DNA of 64,000 nucleotides, taken from Micromonospora sp. WMMD961 (GTDB lineage Bacteria > Actinomycetota > Actinomycetes > Mycobacteriales > Micromonosporaceae). Positions within the stretch are counted from its first letter, which is position 1, and each line of letters opens with the position of its first letter. The notes under the pieces are model-generated. The model made no database searches, had not been told where the DNA came from, and saw only the letters and a program-made list of their open reading frames with translations. The stretch covers positions 3,507,501 through 3,571,500 of the forward strand of contig NZ_JARUBJ010000002.1 of the NCBI RefSeq assembly GCF_029626145.1, given 5' to 3'. Below are positions 1 through 9,139 of this stretch, piece by piece. The position numbers and the translations under genes are program-made.

Positions 1-7
1 GGGAATC

Positions 8-598
8 GTGTCACCGGGCTTCCAGGGTCGGCCCCGAACGCAGGAGCCGGCCCTGCCACCCGGTCAGTACCTGACCGAGGACTTTCCGGTGCTCTCGGCC
101 GGCCCGACGCCCCGAGTGTCCCTGGACACCTGGGAGTTCGTCATCGCCGCCGAGAACGGCAGCGAACACCGGTGGTCGTGGCAGGAGTTGATGGCCCTTC
201 CACAGGAGACGCCGCAGGTGGACATCCACTGCGTCACCCGCTGGTCCAAGCTCGGCACCACCTGGCAGGGCGTCTCACTGGACACCCTGCTCGCCGACGT
301 CGACACGGGAGCGCACTTCGCGCTGGCGCACTCCTACGGTGGGTACACCACCAACCTGCCGCTCGACGACCTGCGCGGCGGTCAGGCCTGGGTGGTGCAC
401 ACCTTCGACGGCGCCCCGCTGCCCGCCGAGCACGGCGGGCCGGCGCGACTGCTGGTGCCCCACCTGTATTTCTGGAAGTCCGCCAAGTGGGTGCGCGGCA
501 TCCGGCTCAAGACGATGGACGAGCCGGGGTTCTGGGAGACCGCCGGCTACCACGACTACGGCGACCCGTGGCGCGAACAGCGGTACCAGGGTGACTGA
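8..598 (+). CDS. Sulfite-oxidase-family molybdopterin oxidoreductase
   Basis: The 196-aa protein resembles the molybdopterin-binding core of sulfite oxidase/MsrP-type enzymes. Cys75 in the DIHCVTRW motif is the expected thiolate ligand of molybdenum, and the PHLYFWKSAKWV segment is typical of the family. There is no signal peptide, so a cytoplasmic place is likely, unlike periplasmic MsrP. It overlaps the downstream flavin reductase by 8 bases, which suggests that reductase as electron donor (inference). The substrate cannot be read from sequence. The GTG start lies 7 bases from the window edge; the length fits short actinobacterial members, but a slightly earlier start outside the window is possible. 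Confidence 0.85.
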   Translation: MSPGFQGRPRTQEPALPPGQYLTEDFPVLSAGPTPRVSLDTWEFVIAAENGSEHRWSWQELMALPQETPQVDIHCVTRWSKLGTTWQGVSLDTLLADVDTGAHFALAHSYGGYTTNLPLDDLRGGQAWVVHTFDGAPLPAEHGGPARLLVPHLYFWKSAKWVRGIRLKTMDEPGFWETAGYHDYGDPWREQRYQGD

Positions 599-1370
599 GC
601 GCGCCGTGGCGACGAGCACCCAGCGCCGGACGCCGAACCGTTGGCAGGTGGGCCGGCTGGTGGAGCGTCGGGTGGAGACACCGAGCGCGCAGACCCTGGT
701 GCTGGAGGTGCCGGACTGGCCGGGGCACCTGCCCGGGCAGCACGTCGACCTGCGGCTCACCGCCCCGGACGGTTACCAGGCTGCCCGGTCGTACTCGATC
801 GCCGGGCCGGTCGTGGACGGGCCGGGCGGCCCGCGCGTCGAGGTGACCGTCCAACGGGTGCACGACGGCGAAGTGTCCCCGTACCTCATCGACGTCTTCG
901 GTGAAGGCGACCCGCTGGAGGTCCGCGGACCGCTGGGTGGGTGGTTCATCTGGCGGCCGGAGGAGACCGCACCGGTGCAGCTCGTCGCCGGTGGCTCCGG
1001 CGTCGTGCCGCTGATGGCGATGATCCGGGCCCGGCGGGCGGTGGGCAGCAAGGCGCCGTTCCGGCTGATCTACTCGGTGCGCACGCCCGGCGACGTGATC
1101 TACGCCGACGAGCTGCGTCGCCGGGTCCGCGACGACTTCGGCCTGGATGTCGCGTACGTCTACACCCGCGAGGCGCCCGAGGGCTGGCGCGGTGAGCCGC
1201 ACCGGATCGGGCTGGCGGACGTCAACACGCACGGCTGGCCGCCGGACCTGGAACCGCTCACCTACGTGTGTGGCCCGACCGCGTTCGTGGAGACCGTGGC
1301 CGACCTGCTGGTGGGGCTGGGTCACCCGTCGCGGCGGGTCAAGACCGAACGCTTCGGCCCCACCGGCTGA
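591..1370 (+). CDS. FAD/NAD(P)-binding ferredoxin-reductase-like oxidoreductase
   Basis: The protein of about 259 aa has the ferredoxin-NADP reductase fold. An N-terminal FAD barrel carries the RSYSIA motif. The nucleotide domain carries GGSGVVPLMAM and ends with the YVCGPTAF motif. No 2Fe-2S domain follows, so electrons must pass directly to a partner. Its GTG start overlaps the end of the molybdopterin gene, indicating translational coupling; a second GTG at 606 is also possible. The longer open frame reaching back to 339 runs out of frame through the upstream gene and is not coding. Probable role: NAD(P)H-dependent reductase for the adjacent molybdoenzyme (inference). Confidence 0.88.
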   Translation: MTERAVATSTQRRTPNRWQVGRLVERRVETPSAQTLVLEVPDWPGHLPGQHVDLRLTAPDGYQAARSYSIAGPVVDGPGGPRVEVTVQRVHDGEVSPYLIDVFGEGDPLEVRGPLGGWFIWRPEETAPVQLVAGGSGVVPLMAMIRARRAVGSKAPFRLIYSVRTPGDVIYADELRRRVRDDFGLDVAYVYTREAPEGWRGEPHRIGLADVNTHGWPPDLEPLTYVCGPTAFVETVADLLVGLGHPSRRVKTERFGPTG

Positions 1371-1394
1371 CGCACGCCCTGTCGAGGAGATCCG

Positions 1395-1688
1395 ATGACC
1401 GAGATGTCGTACGTGGACGGCAACATGCTCGACGGCCCGATGCGCGAGCTGTTCACCGTCGACCTGAGCAGCGCGATGGGCCGCTGCGAGAACTGCGGGA
1501 TGACCGGCTCGATGGCCAGCCTGCACGTCTACTCGCACGCCCCGGGCCTGGTGGCGCGCTGCCCGTCCTGTGAAGCGGTGATGATGCGACTGGTCCGTGG
1601 GCCCGACCGGGCCTGGCTGGACATGCGCGGCACGACCTTCCTCCAGGTCCCCATGCCGATGCAGCAGCCGTTCTCCGGCCCGCTCTGA
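1395..1688 (+). CDS. DUF6510 family zinc-ribbon protein
   Basis: This 97-aa protein has two CxxC pairs (CENC and CPSC) about 30 residues apart, forming a likely zinc ribbon, and a conserved aromatic/Met-rich tail. It matches the actinobacterial DUF6510 family. It follows the flavin reductase by 24 bases and is preceded by a GAGGAG ribosome site, so the three genes look like one operon. Its role is unknown. Small zinc-ribbon partners beside oxidoreductases may serve assembly or redox sensing, but nothing in the sequence proves this. Confidence 0.85.
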   Translation: MTEMSYVDGNMLDGPMRELFTVDLSSAMGRCENCGMTGSMASLHVYSHAPGLVARCPSCEAVMMRLVRGPDRAWLDMRGTTFLQVPMPMQQPFSGPL

Positions 1689-1726
1689 CCGGTCGGTCGC
1701 CCGGCTGCTGACACGCCGTGGGTCCG

Positions 1727-2656
1727 CTACGGCGTCTTCCCGTCGGCCTGGGCGAGGACAGCGCGCACGGCGTCGACCACGGCGGCCGGCTGGTCCTTGT
1801 GGATGTAGTGGCCGCTGTCGGGCACCACGACGTGGATGCCGCGGGGGAAGGCCGTGGCGGTCCGGTCGGCGAGGTCCCCGGCGCGCTGTCGCAGCGCTGG
1901 CGGCTTGCCGCGGGTCGCGGTCAGGATCCTCATCGGCACGTCGGGTGCGGTCGACGTCGCCCGTGCGGCGCGTACCTCTCGGGTGCAGGTGTTGGCGAGG
2001 CGGTTCTCCGCGCGAATGGTCGCGACCTGAGCGGAGGTGCGATAGCTGGCCCGGTACGCCTCGACGACCAGAGCCTGGGTCTCGGGGTCGTCGGTGCAGC
2101 GCTCAGCGAGCGTGCGGCCCATGTTCGCGGCGATCCGGTCGAAGAGCCCGATCGCCTTGAGCAGCGGGATGGCGTTGAACAGAAGGTTCGACGAGACACG
2201 CAGACCCAGCGGCACCTCTGCCGTGGTGTCCTCGTGGAACGGATCGAGCAGGACCAGGCCAAGCGTGTGGTCGGGGCTGGCGAACGCGGCCAGTTGGGCG
2301 AGCAGTCCACCCCAGCTGTGGCCGACCAGTACGGCGGGACCGACCTTGTCCAGCAGCGCCACGAGGTCGCGCACCTGGGCATCCAGTGTCGGTCGCGGGA
2401 CGGGGTCGCTGGCGCCGAGGCCGGCTCGGTCGTAGGTGATGACGCGAGTCGTCTGGGCCAACGACGGGAGGACGACGGCCCAGTCCAGCCCGACTTCGCC
2501 GGCTCCGGAGATCAGCACGACCGGCGGCGTGGCAGTGCCGGCTGCCACCCACCGCAGTTGTCGACCGGGCTCCCGGGTTACCTGGCCACTGTCGACACGG
2601 CCGTGCACCAGGCTGGACAGAGCGGCAACGACGCAGTCCTGCGCTCCGGTATCCAT
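1727..2656 (-). CDS. Alpha/beta hydrolase
   Basis: The 309-aa protein has an alpha/beta-hydrolase fold. The nucleophile elbow GHSWGG places the catalytic Ser near residue 114, the oxyanion region reads ISGAGEVG, an acid is available in LLDPF, and the catalytic His is in PDSGHYIH near the C-terminus. I chose the ATG at 2656 because a GAGGAGA ribosome site precedes it; the open frame extends to 2740 without support. It lacks a signal peptide. The substrate is unknown, and esterase, lactonase or haloperoxidase-like activity are all possible. The gene for a hypothetical protein lies 80 bases upstream on the same strand. Confidence 0.85.
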   Translation of the reverse strand: MDTGAQDCVVAALSSLVHGRVDSGQVTREPGRQLRWVAAGTATPPVVLISGAGEVGLDWAVVLPSLAQTTRVITYDRAGLGASDPVPRPTLDAQVRDLVALLDKVGPAVLVGHSWGGLLAQLAAFASPDHTLGLVLLDPFHEDTTAEVPLGLRVSSNLLFNAIPLLKAIGLFDRIAANMGRTLAERCTDDPETQALVVEAYRASYRTSAQVATIRAENRLANTCTREVRAARATSTAPDVPMRILTATRGKPPALRQRAGDLADRTATAFPRGIHVVVPDSGHYIHKDQPAAVVDAVRAVLAQADGKTP

Positions 2657-2736
2657 CGGGTCTCCTCGTCGAGGGCGCTTCTTGGTCGACGTCAGCTCGT
2701 GTAGGTGCATCTGGTTCAGTGGCGAAGCGGCCGCCG

Positions 2737-3381
2737 TCACTGCCGGAGGAGGTCGTAGGCGCGGGCGAGGTCATCGGCCCAGGGCGAATCGTGGTCACGT
2801 TCCCATGCGCGGTGGAGGCGGTCGCGCGTCGCGTCCCGGCGTAACCAGTCGCCGAGGACGCTCGGCTTCTGGTTGGCGAAGCTGAGTCCGCTGACCAGGT
2901 CGGCCAAATGACGGTCGGCCGGCGGGGTGAGCGTGGCGTCCCAGACGGCAAGGAATCGGTCGACGCGCTCGTCGGCCGCGCGGGCCGCGTCCAGGAAGGT
3001 CGCCGGGTCGGTGAACGACCCGAGCCGCGACGGGTGGCCGGCGAGCAACGACCGCCACACCGCGTCGAGGTACGCGTCGACGGCGGTCTGCTCGCGCCCC
3101 GGCCAGGTGCGCCACTCCTGGTGGGGGAGCTTGCCCAGGACGATGCCGGGGTCGAGGTCGTCGGCGGCGAGCAGGCGCTCGAAGAGTACGGGGAGCAGGG
3201 CCTTCACATCGGCCCGGGTGCCGACCGTGGTGCCGAGGCTGATGGTCAGTGAGAACAGGTCCTGCTCGTCGACCAGCACGCTGCCCTTGCAGTGCGGGCA
3301 TCCATCGAGCACCGCGCGGCGCGGATACCGGGCGAACGCGTCCCGTACGCCGGTCAGGGCCGCCCGCAACTCGTTCTCCAC
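2737..3381 (-). CDS. Hypothetical protein with CPHC motif
   Basis: The predicted 214-aa protein is not a family I recognise with confidence. It begins with a helical segment followed by DGCPHCKG, a CxxC pair that could bind zinc, and continues as an alpha-helical, Trp- and Arg-rich domain. The GTG at 3381 is chosen because the upstream extension to 3636 has a non-coding look and overlaps the promoter side of the divergent VOC gene. Similar proteins occur as free-standing hypotheticals in Micromonospora and Streptomyces (recollection, not checked). Confidence 0.65.
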   Translation of the reverse strand: MENELRAALTGVRDAFARYPRRAVLDGCPHCKGSVLVDEQDLFSLTISLGTTVGTRADVKALLPVLFERLLAADDLDPGIVLGKLPHQEWRTWPGREQTAVDAYLDAVWRSLLAGHPSRLGSFTDPATFLDAARAADERVDRFLAVWDATLTPPADRHLADLVSGLSFANQKPSVLGDWLRRDATRDRLHRAWERDHDSPWADDLARAYDLLRQ

Positions 3382-3610
3382 CGGTGGATTCTCGCACCGA
3401 CGACGCGCCGCGCGGTGCCCCTGATCAGCCACCGCCGCAGGGCAGCGATAGATCAGGGAGGCTGCCCGGTCCCACGCTGGGGCTGGGGTGTGGCCCCGCC
3501 CTACCGGGGATGACCCCGCCGAAACTCGGGTGCGGTCGCCCTGGCGCATCCCTAGGCTCGCGCTCCGACGGCTGGCACGGCGTCCGGTCGGATGGGAGAC
3601 GAGCGTAGCG

Positions 3611-4354
3611 ATGACCGCACACCTGTTCGCGATCACCTTCGACGCGCGTGAGCCGTTGCGGCTCGCCCGGTTCTGGTCCGCGTTGCTGGGCTGGGAGATG
3701 GTGGAGGATCCGCAGGACGGCGTCCTGGTCCTGCCGGGAGCCGACCCGGAACTGCGCCTGCGCTTCGTGCCCTGGGATCAGCCGAAGGTCGCCCAGAACC
3801 GGATGCACTTCGACCTGACCAGCAGCTCGTTGGAGGACCAGCGGCAGACGGTGGCCAGGGCGTTGGATCTCGGCGCGCGGCACGCCGACATCGGGCAGGG
3901 CCCGGAGATCGATCATGTGGTGCTCGCCGACCCCGAGGGCAACGAGTTCGACGTCATCGCACCGGGTAACAATTTCCTCGCCGGCTGCGGCTTCGTCGGT
4001 GCGCTGGCCTGCGACGGATCGCAGGCGGTGGGGTACTTCTGGAGTCGGGCGCTCGGGTGGCCGCTGGTCTGGGACGAGGGCGAGGAGACCGCCATCCAGT
4101 CACCGAACGGTGGCACGAAGATCACCTGGGGCGGTCCGCCGTACATGTCGAACGGCGGCCGGGACCGGGTGCGTTTCGATCTCGCCCCGGCCGCTGGCGT
4201 CGACTGGCAGGTCGAGGTCGACCGTCTGCTCTCGCTCGGTGCGACCCGGCTCGGCATCGACCCGGACGGGACGGGCCGTCTCGCGCTGGCCGACCCTGAT
4301 GGTCAGGAGTTCAGCCTGCTGATGCCTCGCTCGGCGCGACCAACGCCCGCATGA
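3611..4354 (+). CDS. VOC (glyoxalase/bleomycin-resistance) superfamily protein
   Basis: The 247-aa protein contains two tandem vicinal-oxygen-chelate modules, each beginning with a beta strand and a LARFWSALLGW or VGYFWSRALGW helix. The modules end in DPEGNEFDVI and DPDGQEFSLL, the usual metal-side strands. Two modules in one chain can form the complete VOC barrel without dimerising. The ATG at 3611 follows a weak purine stretch, and the upstream extension lacks homology-like features. The function is unassigned; glyoxalase-like or resistance-type binding roles are possible. The stop codon lies inside a GATCGTGCTCGATC palindromic motif that recurs elsewhere in the window. Confidence 0.85.
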   Translation: MTAHLFAITFDAREPLRLARFWSALLGWEMVEDPQDGVLVLPGADPELRLRFVPWDQPKVAQNRMHFDLTSSSLEDQRQTVARALDLGARHADIGQGPEIDHVVLADPEGNEFDVIAPGNNFLAGCGFVGALACDGSQAVGYFWSRALGWPLVWDEGEETAIQSPNGGTKITWGGPPYMSNGGRDRVRFDLAPAAGVDWQVEVDRLLSLGATRLGIDPDGTGRLALADPDGQEFSLLMPRSARPTPA

Positions 4355-4366
4355 TCGTGCTCGATC
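4353..4366. repeat. GATCGTGCTCGATC palindromic motif
   Basis: This short imperfect palindrome overlaps the VOC stop codon and can form a GATCG/CGATC stem. The same core, GATCGTGCTCGA, forms the outer arm of the larger inverted repeat at 17748-17820. It is probably part of a dispersed intergenic palindrome family (inference). It may also serve as a weak transcription terminator for the VOC gene. Confidence 0.4.
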
Positions 4367-4443
4367 AGTGATGTGGTGGTCACGTGCGCCCACCGGGCGG
4401 CCGGTTGGACAACGGCGGCAGCGGTCGGTCAGAGTGGTCGGCC

Positions 4444-4971
4444 GTGAGATACCTGCGTAGCGGTGGTCCCGCCGCGATCCGGCGGCCCCGGCCCACCGAC
4501 TCCGACGAGTTCGTCGCCGCCGCGCGGCGCAGCCGGGACCTGCACCACCCGTGGTTGGCAGCGCCGGGCACCCCCGAGGAGTACGACGACTACCTGCGCC
4601 GGATCCGTCGCCGTGACAGCGCCGGCTACCTGATCTGTGACCGGGCCAGCGGCGAGATCGCCGGTTACGTGAACATCAGCGGGATCGTGCTGGGCGCGCT
4701 GCGCGGCGGGTACCTGGGGTACGCGGCGTTCCTGCCGTACAGCGGGACCGGGCACGCCTCGGCGGGTGTCGCCCTGGTGATCGACCACGCGTTCACGAGC
4801 GCCGGGCTGCATCGGCTGGAGGCGAACATCCAGCCGGGCAACGAGCCGTCCCGGCGGGTGGCCCGCAAGCTCGGTTTCCGGTTGGAGGGCTTCTCTCCGG
4901 ACTACCTGTTCGTCGACGGCGCCTGGCGCGACCACGAGCGGTGGGCGATCACCGCCCAACCCGCCGCCTGA
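4444..4971 (+). CDS. GNAT family N-acetyltransferase (RimJ/RimL-like)
   Basis: The protein of about 175 aa has the Gcn5-related acetyltransferase fold of the RimJ/RimL group. An IRRPRPTDSDEF start leads to a central beta sheet (AGYVNISGIV), the acetyl-CoA loop region GTGHASAGVA, and the family hallmark NEPSRRVARKLGFRLEGF near the C-terminus. The group acetylates N-terminal amines of ribosomal proteins or small molecules; the substrate is not predictable here. The GTG at 4444 gives a normal-length product; an in-frame GTG at 4384 would add 20 unconserved-looking residues. Confidence 0.85.
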   Translation: MRYLRSGGPAAIRRPRPTDSDEFVAAARRSRDLHHPWLAAPGTPEEYDDYLRRIRRRDSAGYLICDRASGEIAGYVNISGIVLGALRGGYLGYAAFLPYSGTGHASAGVALVIDHAFTSAGLHRLEANIQPGNEPSRRVARKLGFRLEGFSPDYLFVDGAWRDHERWAITAQPAA

Positions 4972-5024
4972 CCTGTCCCCGCCGATCTCGGCGGCCGGCG
5001 ACCCGGCGGCGGGTCAGTGCGTCA

Positions 5025-6491
5025 CTACCGGAGGGGGCCGGTTTCCGGGGGCGTCGTGGGGGAGTCCAGCCACGCATCGATCAACGCGGTGAAGTCGTGG
5101 CCGGTCTTCTTGTTGACGTACGCGGTGAACGACGCCCTGGTCTGCTGGGTGTGCAGGTTCTCCTGCACCCAACCACGTGCCAGGTCGAAGAACCGCTCGT
5201 CGCCCAGCGCCTGGTGCAGTTGGCGCAGCATCGCCGCGCCGCAGGTGTAGACGTTCGTCGCACCGAACTCGCCGGGGTCGGGCTTGCTCGGCGGGCCGTA
5301 CTCCTTGCGCAGTTCCCCGTCGCGTTGCCGGCTCGACGCGACCAGCTCGGCGTCGGACAGCCCGTACTTGTCCTGCTCGTAGAGCTTCTGCACGTAGAGG
5401 GCCCAGCCTTCGTTGAGCCACATGTCGCGCCAGTCGGTGAGGGTGACGGCGTCGCCGAACCAGTGGTGGGCGTACTCGTGCACGGTGGTGAGGTCGAACA
5501 TCTTGTCACCGCGTTGCGGCTGGACCTCGCCCAGGGTGACCATCTGCTGGGTCTCCATGGCCGAGCCGGACTCGACCATGACGAGGCCGGCGGAATCGAA
5601 CGGGTACGGCCCGAAGCGCTCCTCCAGCCAGGTCAGGAACGCCGGTGACCGCTTGAGCATCGGCAGATACTGCGCGTCCTTCGCGCGGTACCAGGTGGTG
5701 ACCGGGATGCCGCGTGGACCGGTGGCCGCCAACTTCTTGTACTTCCCGACCGCGAGCGTGGTCAGGTACGACGCCACCGGGGCGGTGCTGCGGTAGCTGA
5801 ACGTGTTGCCGCTCTGCCCGACCGGGGTGCCGCTGGCCACACCCGTCCACCCCTTGGGTGCGGTGACCGCGATGTCGTAGAGCGCCTCGTCGGACGGGTG
5901 GTCGTTGGCCGGGTACCAGGTGAACGCCCCGAACGGCTCCTGCATCGTCCAGACCCCGCCGTCGCTGTCGACGGTCAGCCCGAGCGGGTGGGCGTCGCCA
6001 CGCTTGGAGGGCATCGGGGTGGTCGACGGCTTGCCGTGGTAGCCGACGACCAGGGTGATCGGGACGTCCGCGCGGACCGGGGTCTCGACCACGAGCTTCT
6101 CGCGGGAGACCGCGCCCTTGGCGGCCTGGCCGTCGACGGTGACGGTGTCGATGGCGTACGGCGTGAAGTCCAGGCTCACCGACTGTGCGTCCCGGGTGGG
6201 CCGCAGGTGCACGGTCGCGGTGCCGGTGAGGGTGCGCCTGCTGGGCGACCAGTCGAGATCCAGCCCGTAGTGCAGGACGTCCACCGCGTCGGTGCCGCGC
6301 TCGGGGTAGAGCGGGTCGACGACCGGCGTGGAGAGGCCCGCCGTCCAGGCCGCGTACGGGCCGGAGAGCGCTGGACCGCCGGACGGGGTCGCGAAGGTGC
6401 CGCCCCTCGTCGGTGCCGCTGGCGGGTCGGCTGTGCAGCCGGCGAGCAGCGTCATGGACGCCAGCACCGCGACGGTGGATCGGTAACGCAC
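5025..6491 (-). CDS. Secreted M1-family metallopeptidase lipoprotein
   Basis: The 488-aa protein is an aminopeptidase-N-like zinc peptidase. It begins with a lipoprotein signal ending in LLAGC at Cys19, so it should be exported and anchored on the outer face of the membrane. The N-terminal half is the M1 beta domain. The catalytic helix has H338-E339-x2-A-H342 as zinc ligands and base, with E361 in NEGWA as third ligand. The usual GxMEN exopeptidase motif reads SAMETQQ here. It lacks the long C-terminal ERAP domain, as do other bacterial short M1 enzymes. Likely role: extracellular peptide degradation. Confidence 0.93.
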   Translation of the reverse strand: MRYRSTVAVLASMTLLAGCTADPPAAPTRGGTFATPSGGPALSGPYAAWTAGLSTPVVDPLYPERGTDAVDVLHYGLDLDWSPSRRTLTGTATVHLRPTRDAQSVSLDFTPYAIDTVTVDGQAAKGAVSREKLVVETPVRADVPITLVVGYHGKPSTTPMPSKRGDAHPLGLTVDSDGGVWTMQEPFGAFTWYPANDHPSDEALYDIAVTAPKGWTGVASGTPVGQSGNTFSYRSTAPVASYLTTLAVGKYKKLAATGPRGIPVTTWYRAKDAQYLPMLKRSPAFLTWLEERFGPYPFDSAGLVMVESGSAMETQQMVTLGEVQPQRGDKMFDLTTVHEYAHHWFGDAVTLTDWRDMWLNEGWALYVQKLYEQDKYGLSDAELVASSRQRDGELRKEYGPPSKPDPGEFGATNVYTCGAAMLRQLHQALGDERFFDLARGWVQENLHTQQTRASFTAYVNKKTGHDFTALIDAWLDSPTTPPETGPLR

Positions 6492-6648
6492 GGGTTCACT
6501 CCGGAGGTCGGGGACGTGTGACGCGACCTCAAACGCCGTGGGAGCGGCCAGGAGTTGCCGGCGCGACTGTTGCGATCGTGTGAACTCCGCAAGGCGACCG
6601 ACTGCTTCGGGGACGTTTGTCCCGGGCTCCGACGGGAAACGGCCCGCA

Positions 6649-7950
6649 ATGACGAAACCTCGTGTGGTGATCGTGGGGGCCGGGTTCGCCGGTTACCACG
6701 CGGCGAAGACGTTGAGCCGGATCGCCCGGGACCGGGCCGAGATCGTGGTGCTGAACTCCACCGACTACTTCCTCTATCTGCCGTTGCTGCCCGAGGTTGC
6801 CGCCGGGGTGGTCGAGCCCAAACGGATCGCGGTGCCGCTGACCGGGACGCTCAAGAACGTCCGTGTGGTGATCGGCGAGGCGGACCACGTCGACCTGCAG
6901 AACCGCTGGGTCGGCTTCACCCAGGCGGAGGGGGACAAGAACCGGCTGGCGTACGACCGGCTGGTGCTCGCCGTGGGCAGTGTGAACAAGTTGCTGCCGA
7001 TCCCCGGGGTGACCGAGTACGCGCACGGCTTCCGTGGCCTACCGGAGGCTGTCTACCTGCACGACCACATCGTCCGGCAGATCGAGTTGGCCGAGCAGGC
7101 CGAGGACCCGGCCGAGCAGCAGGCGCGGGCCACGTTCGTGGTGGTGGGCGCCGGTTACACCGGCACCGAGGTCGCCGCGCACGGGCAGTTGTTCACCGAC
7201 GCGTTGCACGCCCAGCGGCCCCGGCTCACCGTCCGCCCGCGCTGGATGCTGCTCGACGTCGCGTCCCGGGTGCTGCCGGAGCTGGACAAGCGGATGTCGG
7301 ACACCTCGCACCGGGTGCTCGAACGGCGGGGTGTGGACGTCCGGATGGGCACGTCGGTGGCGGAGGCCACCTGCGACGGGGTGAAGCTCACCGACGGCGA
7401 GTACGTGCCGACCTGCAGCCTCGTGTGGTGTGTGGGGGTGCGGCCCGACCCGTTCGTCAACGAGCTGGGGTTGCGTACCGACCGGGGCCGGCTGGTGACC
7501 GACGAGTTCCTCAACGTCCCCGGCTACCCGGAGGTGTACGCCATCGGTGACGCTGCCGCGGTGCCGGACCTGCTCAACCCTGGGAAGGTCTGCGGGATGA
7601 CAGCTCAGCACGCGCAGCGGCAGGGCAAACGCGCGGCGCACAACATCGCGGCGTCGTACGGCTTCGGCCGGCGCAAGCCGTACAAGCACCACGACCTGGG
7701 CTGGGTCGTCGACCTGGGCGGCAAGGACGCGGCGGCGAACCCGTTGCACGTCAACCTGGCCGGGCTGCCGGCGAAGGCGGTGACCCGGGCGTACCACCTG
7801 ATGGCGATGCCGGGAAACCGCACACGGGTCAGTGCCGACTGGGCCCTGGACGCCGCGCTGACCCGGTCGGCGGTGCAACTGGGGTTGGTGCCGGGCAACG
7901 CGGTGCCGTTGGAGAGCACCACGCCGGAGGTCGCGACCCGGGCCCGCTGA
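6649..7950 (+). CDS. ndh: NAD(P)/FAD-dependent oxidoreductase, type II NADH dehydrogenase-like
   Basis: The 433-aa protein has two Rossmann dinucleotide motifs: VVIVGAGFAGYHAAK at the N-terminus for FAD and VVVGAGYTGTEVA in the middle for NADH. It also has the YAIGDAAAV FAD-closing motif. Family members pass electrons from NADH to the quinone pool without pumping protons. The C-terminal region (AVTRAYHLMAMP) is amphipathic and could give peripheral membrane attachment. The ATG at 6649 starts directly before the first Rossmann strand; the longer frame to 6538 crosses the upstream intergenic region. Close paralogues act as sulfide-quinone or other pyridine-nucleotide reductases, so the exact substrate is inferred. 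Confidence 0.88.
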   Translation: MTKPRVVIVGAGFAGYHAAKTLSRIARDRAEIVVLNSTDYFLYLPLLPEVAAGVVEPKRIAVPLTGTLKNVRVVIGEADHVDLQNRWVGFTQAEGDKNRLAYDRLVLAVGSVNKLLPIPGVTEYAHGFRGLPEAVYLHDHIVRQIELAEQAEDPAEQQARATFVVVGAGYTGTEVAAHGQLFTDALHAQRPRLTVRPRWMLLDVASRVLPELDKRMSDTSHRVLERRGVDVRMGTSVAEATCDGVKLTDGEYVPTCSLVWCVGVRPDPFVNELGLRTDRGRLVTDEFLNVPGYPEVYAIGDAAAVPDLLNPGKVCGMTAQHAQRQGKRAAHNIAASYGFGRRKPYKHHDLGWVVDLGGKDAAANPLHVNLAGLPAKAVTRAYHLMAMPGNRTRVSADWALDAALTRSAVQLGLVPGNAVPLESTTPEVATRAR

Positions 7951-7966
7951 GCGGGTGCCGCGCCGG

Positions 7967-9046
7967 TCAGCCCTGCGGGGCGGGACCGGCCGGTCGACGT
8001 GCGGTTCCGGGCCGGAGCCGGCGCGGCCCGTATTCCCGCAGCAGGGTCTGGACGATGCCGGCGGCGGGGATGGCCAGCAGCGCGCCGAGCAGACCGGCCA
8101 GCTCCGCCGCGAGCAGCACGCTGACCAGCACTGTCAGCGGGTTGAGCCGGACCGCCCGGGACAGGATGAGCGGTTGCAGCAGGTGGTTCTCCACCTGCTG
8201 GTAGACCACGAAGAAGACCAGCACCACCACGCCTGCGGTGGGAGAGTGCAGGAACCCGGCCCCGGCCGCGATCACCGCGCCGAGCGTCGCGCCGACCAGC
8301 GGTATCAGGTCGGCCACCGCCACCAGCAGGGCGATCACGGCCGCGAACGGCACCCCGGTGACGGCGAGCACCACGTAGGTCAACACCCCGCAGATCACGC
8401 TGATCAGCAGGTTGCCGGTCAGGTAGCCGGTGACCGTCCGCGACACCTCCCGGCCGACCCGGCGCAGTCGCTCGCCCTGACCGTCCCCGGCCACCGCGAG
8501 GACGCCCCGGGTGATCCGCGGGGCCTCCAACACCATGAGGTACGCCAGCACGATGACCGTGACCAGCCCGGCGACCGTCTCGACGACGCCGCGCAGCACG
8601 CCCACCGCGGGTTGACGCAGCCGGGTGCCGAGGTCGCTCAGTTGGCCGGAGTGTTCGCTCAGGTAACGTCGCGCCCCGGTGCGCTCCAGCAGGCGCCCCA
8701 GCGGGCCCTGACCGGCGCGCGCTTCGTGCAACAGTCCGGGCGCCCGGTCGGCGAACCGGCCCACCTCGTCGAACAACGGCACCAGGATGAGCGCCGCCAG
8801 GATCGCCAGCAGCACGAACGCGGCGAGGAACACGAGCAGCGTGGCCAGGGACCGGCGTCGGACGCGACGGCGTTGCAGCCGGTCGACGAGGGGCTTGAGC
8901 GCGACGGCGAAGAACGCGGCGACCACGGCCCAGGTCAGCACCCGGCGGGTCACGTACACGAAGGCCAGCGCGAGCACAGTCGCCAGCACCAGGCCGATCA
9001 CGATCAGCGTCCGGCGGGCCGTCGCCCGATCGTCGGCGTTGCTCAT
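7967..9046 (-). CDS. AI-2E family transporter (PerM-like)
   Basis: The 359-aa polytopic membrane protein has about seven or eight hydrophobic segments. A pair lies near residues 15-55, one around 65-90, then a soluble loop, then a cluster of helices with GVPFAAVIALLVAVADLIPLVG and VVLVFFVVYQQVENHLLQP, both diagnostic of the AI-2E/PerM family. Members export autoinducer-2 or act as Na+/H+ antiporters; specificity cannot be read. The C-terminus is Arg/Pro-rich and cytoplasmic. It converges on the NADH dehydrogenase gene, separated by 16 bases. Confidence 0.92.
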   Translation of the reverse strand: MSNADDRATARRTLIVIGLVLATVLALAFVYVTRRVLTWAVVAAFFAVALKPLVDRLQRRRVRRRSLATLLVFLAAFVLLAILAALILVPLFDEVGRFADRAPGLLHEARAGQGPLGRLLERTGARRYLSEHSGQLSDLGTRLRQPAVGVLRGVVETVAGLVTVIVLAYLMVLEAPRITRGVLAVAGDGQGERLRRVGREVSRTVTGYLTGNLLISVICGVLTYVVLAVTGVPFAAVIALLVAVADLIPLVGATLGAVIAAGAGFLHSPTAGVVVLVFFVVYQQVENHLLQPLILSRAVRLNPLTVLVSVLLAAELAGLLGALLAIPAAGIVQTLLREYGPRRLRPGTARRPAGPAPQG

Positions 9047-9139
9047 CCGCCGCGACTTCCCCTCGTGGGGCGTCGGAAACCCGGCATCGGGGACACGATG
9101 GGTGTTCGGTGCACACAGTGTGCGGCGGGTCGACGGTGG

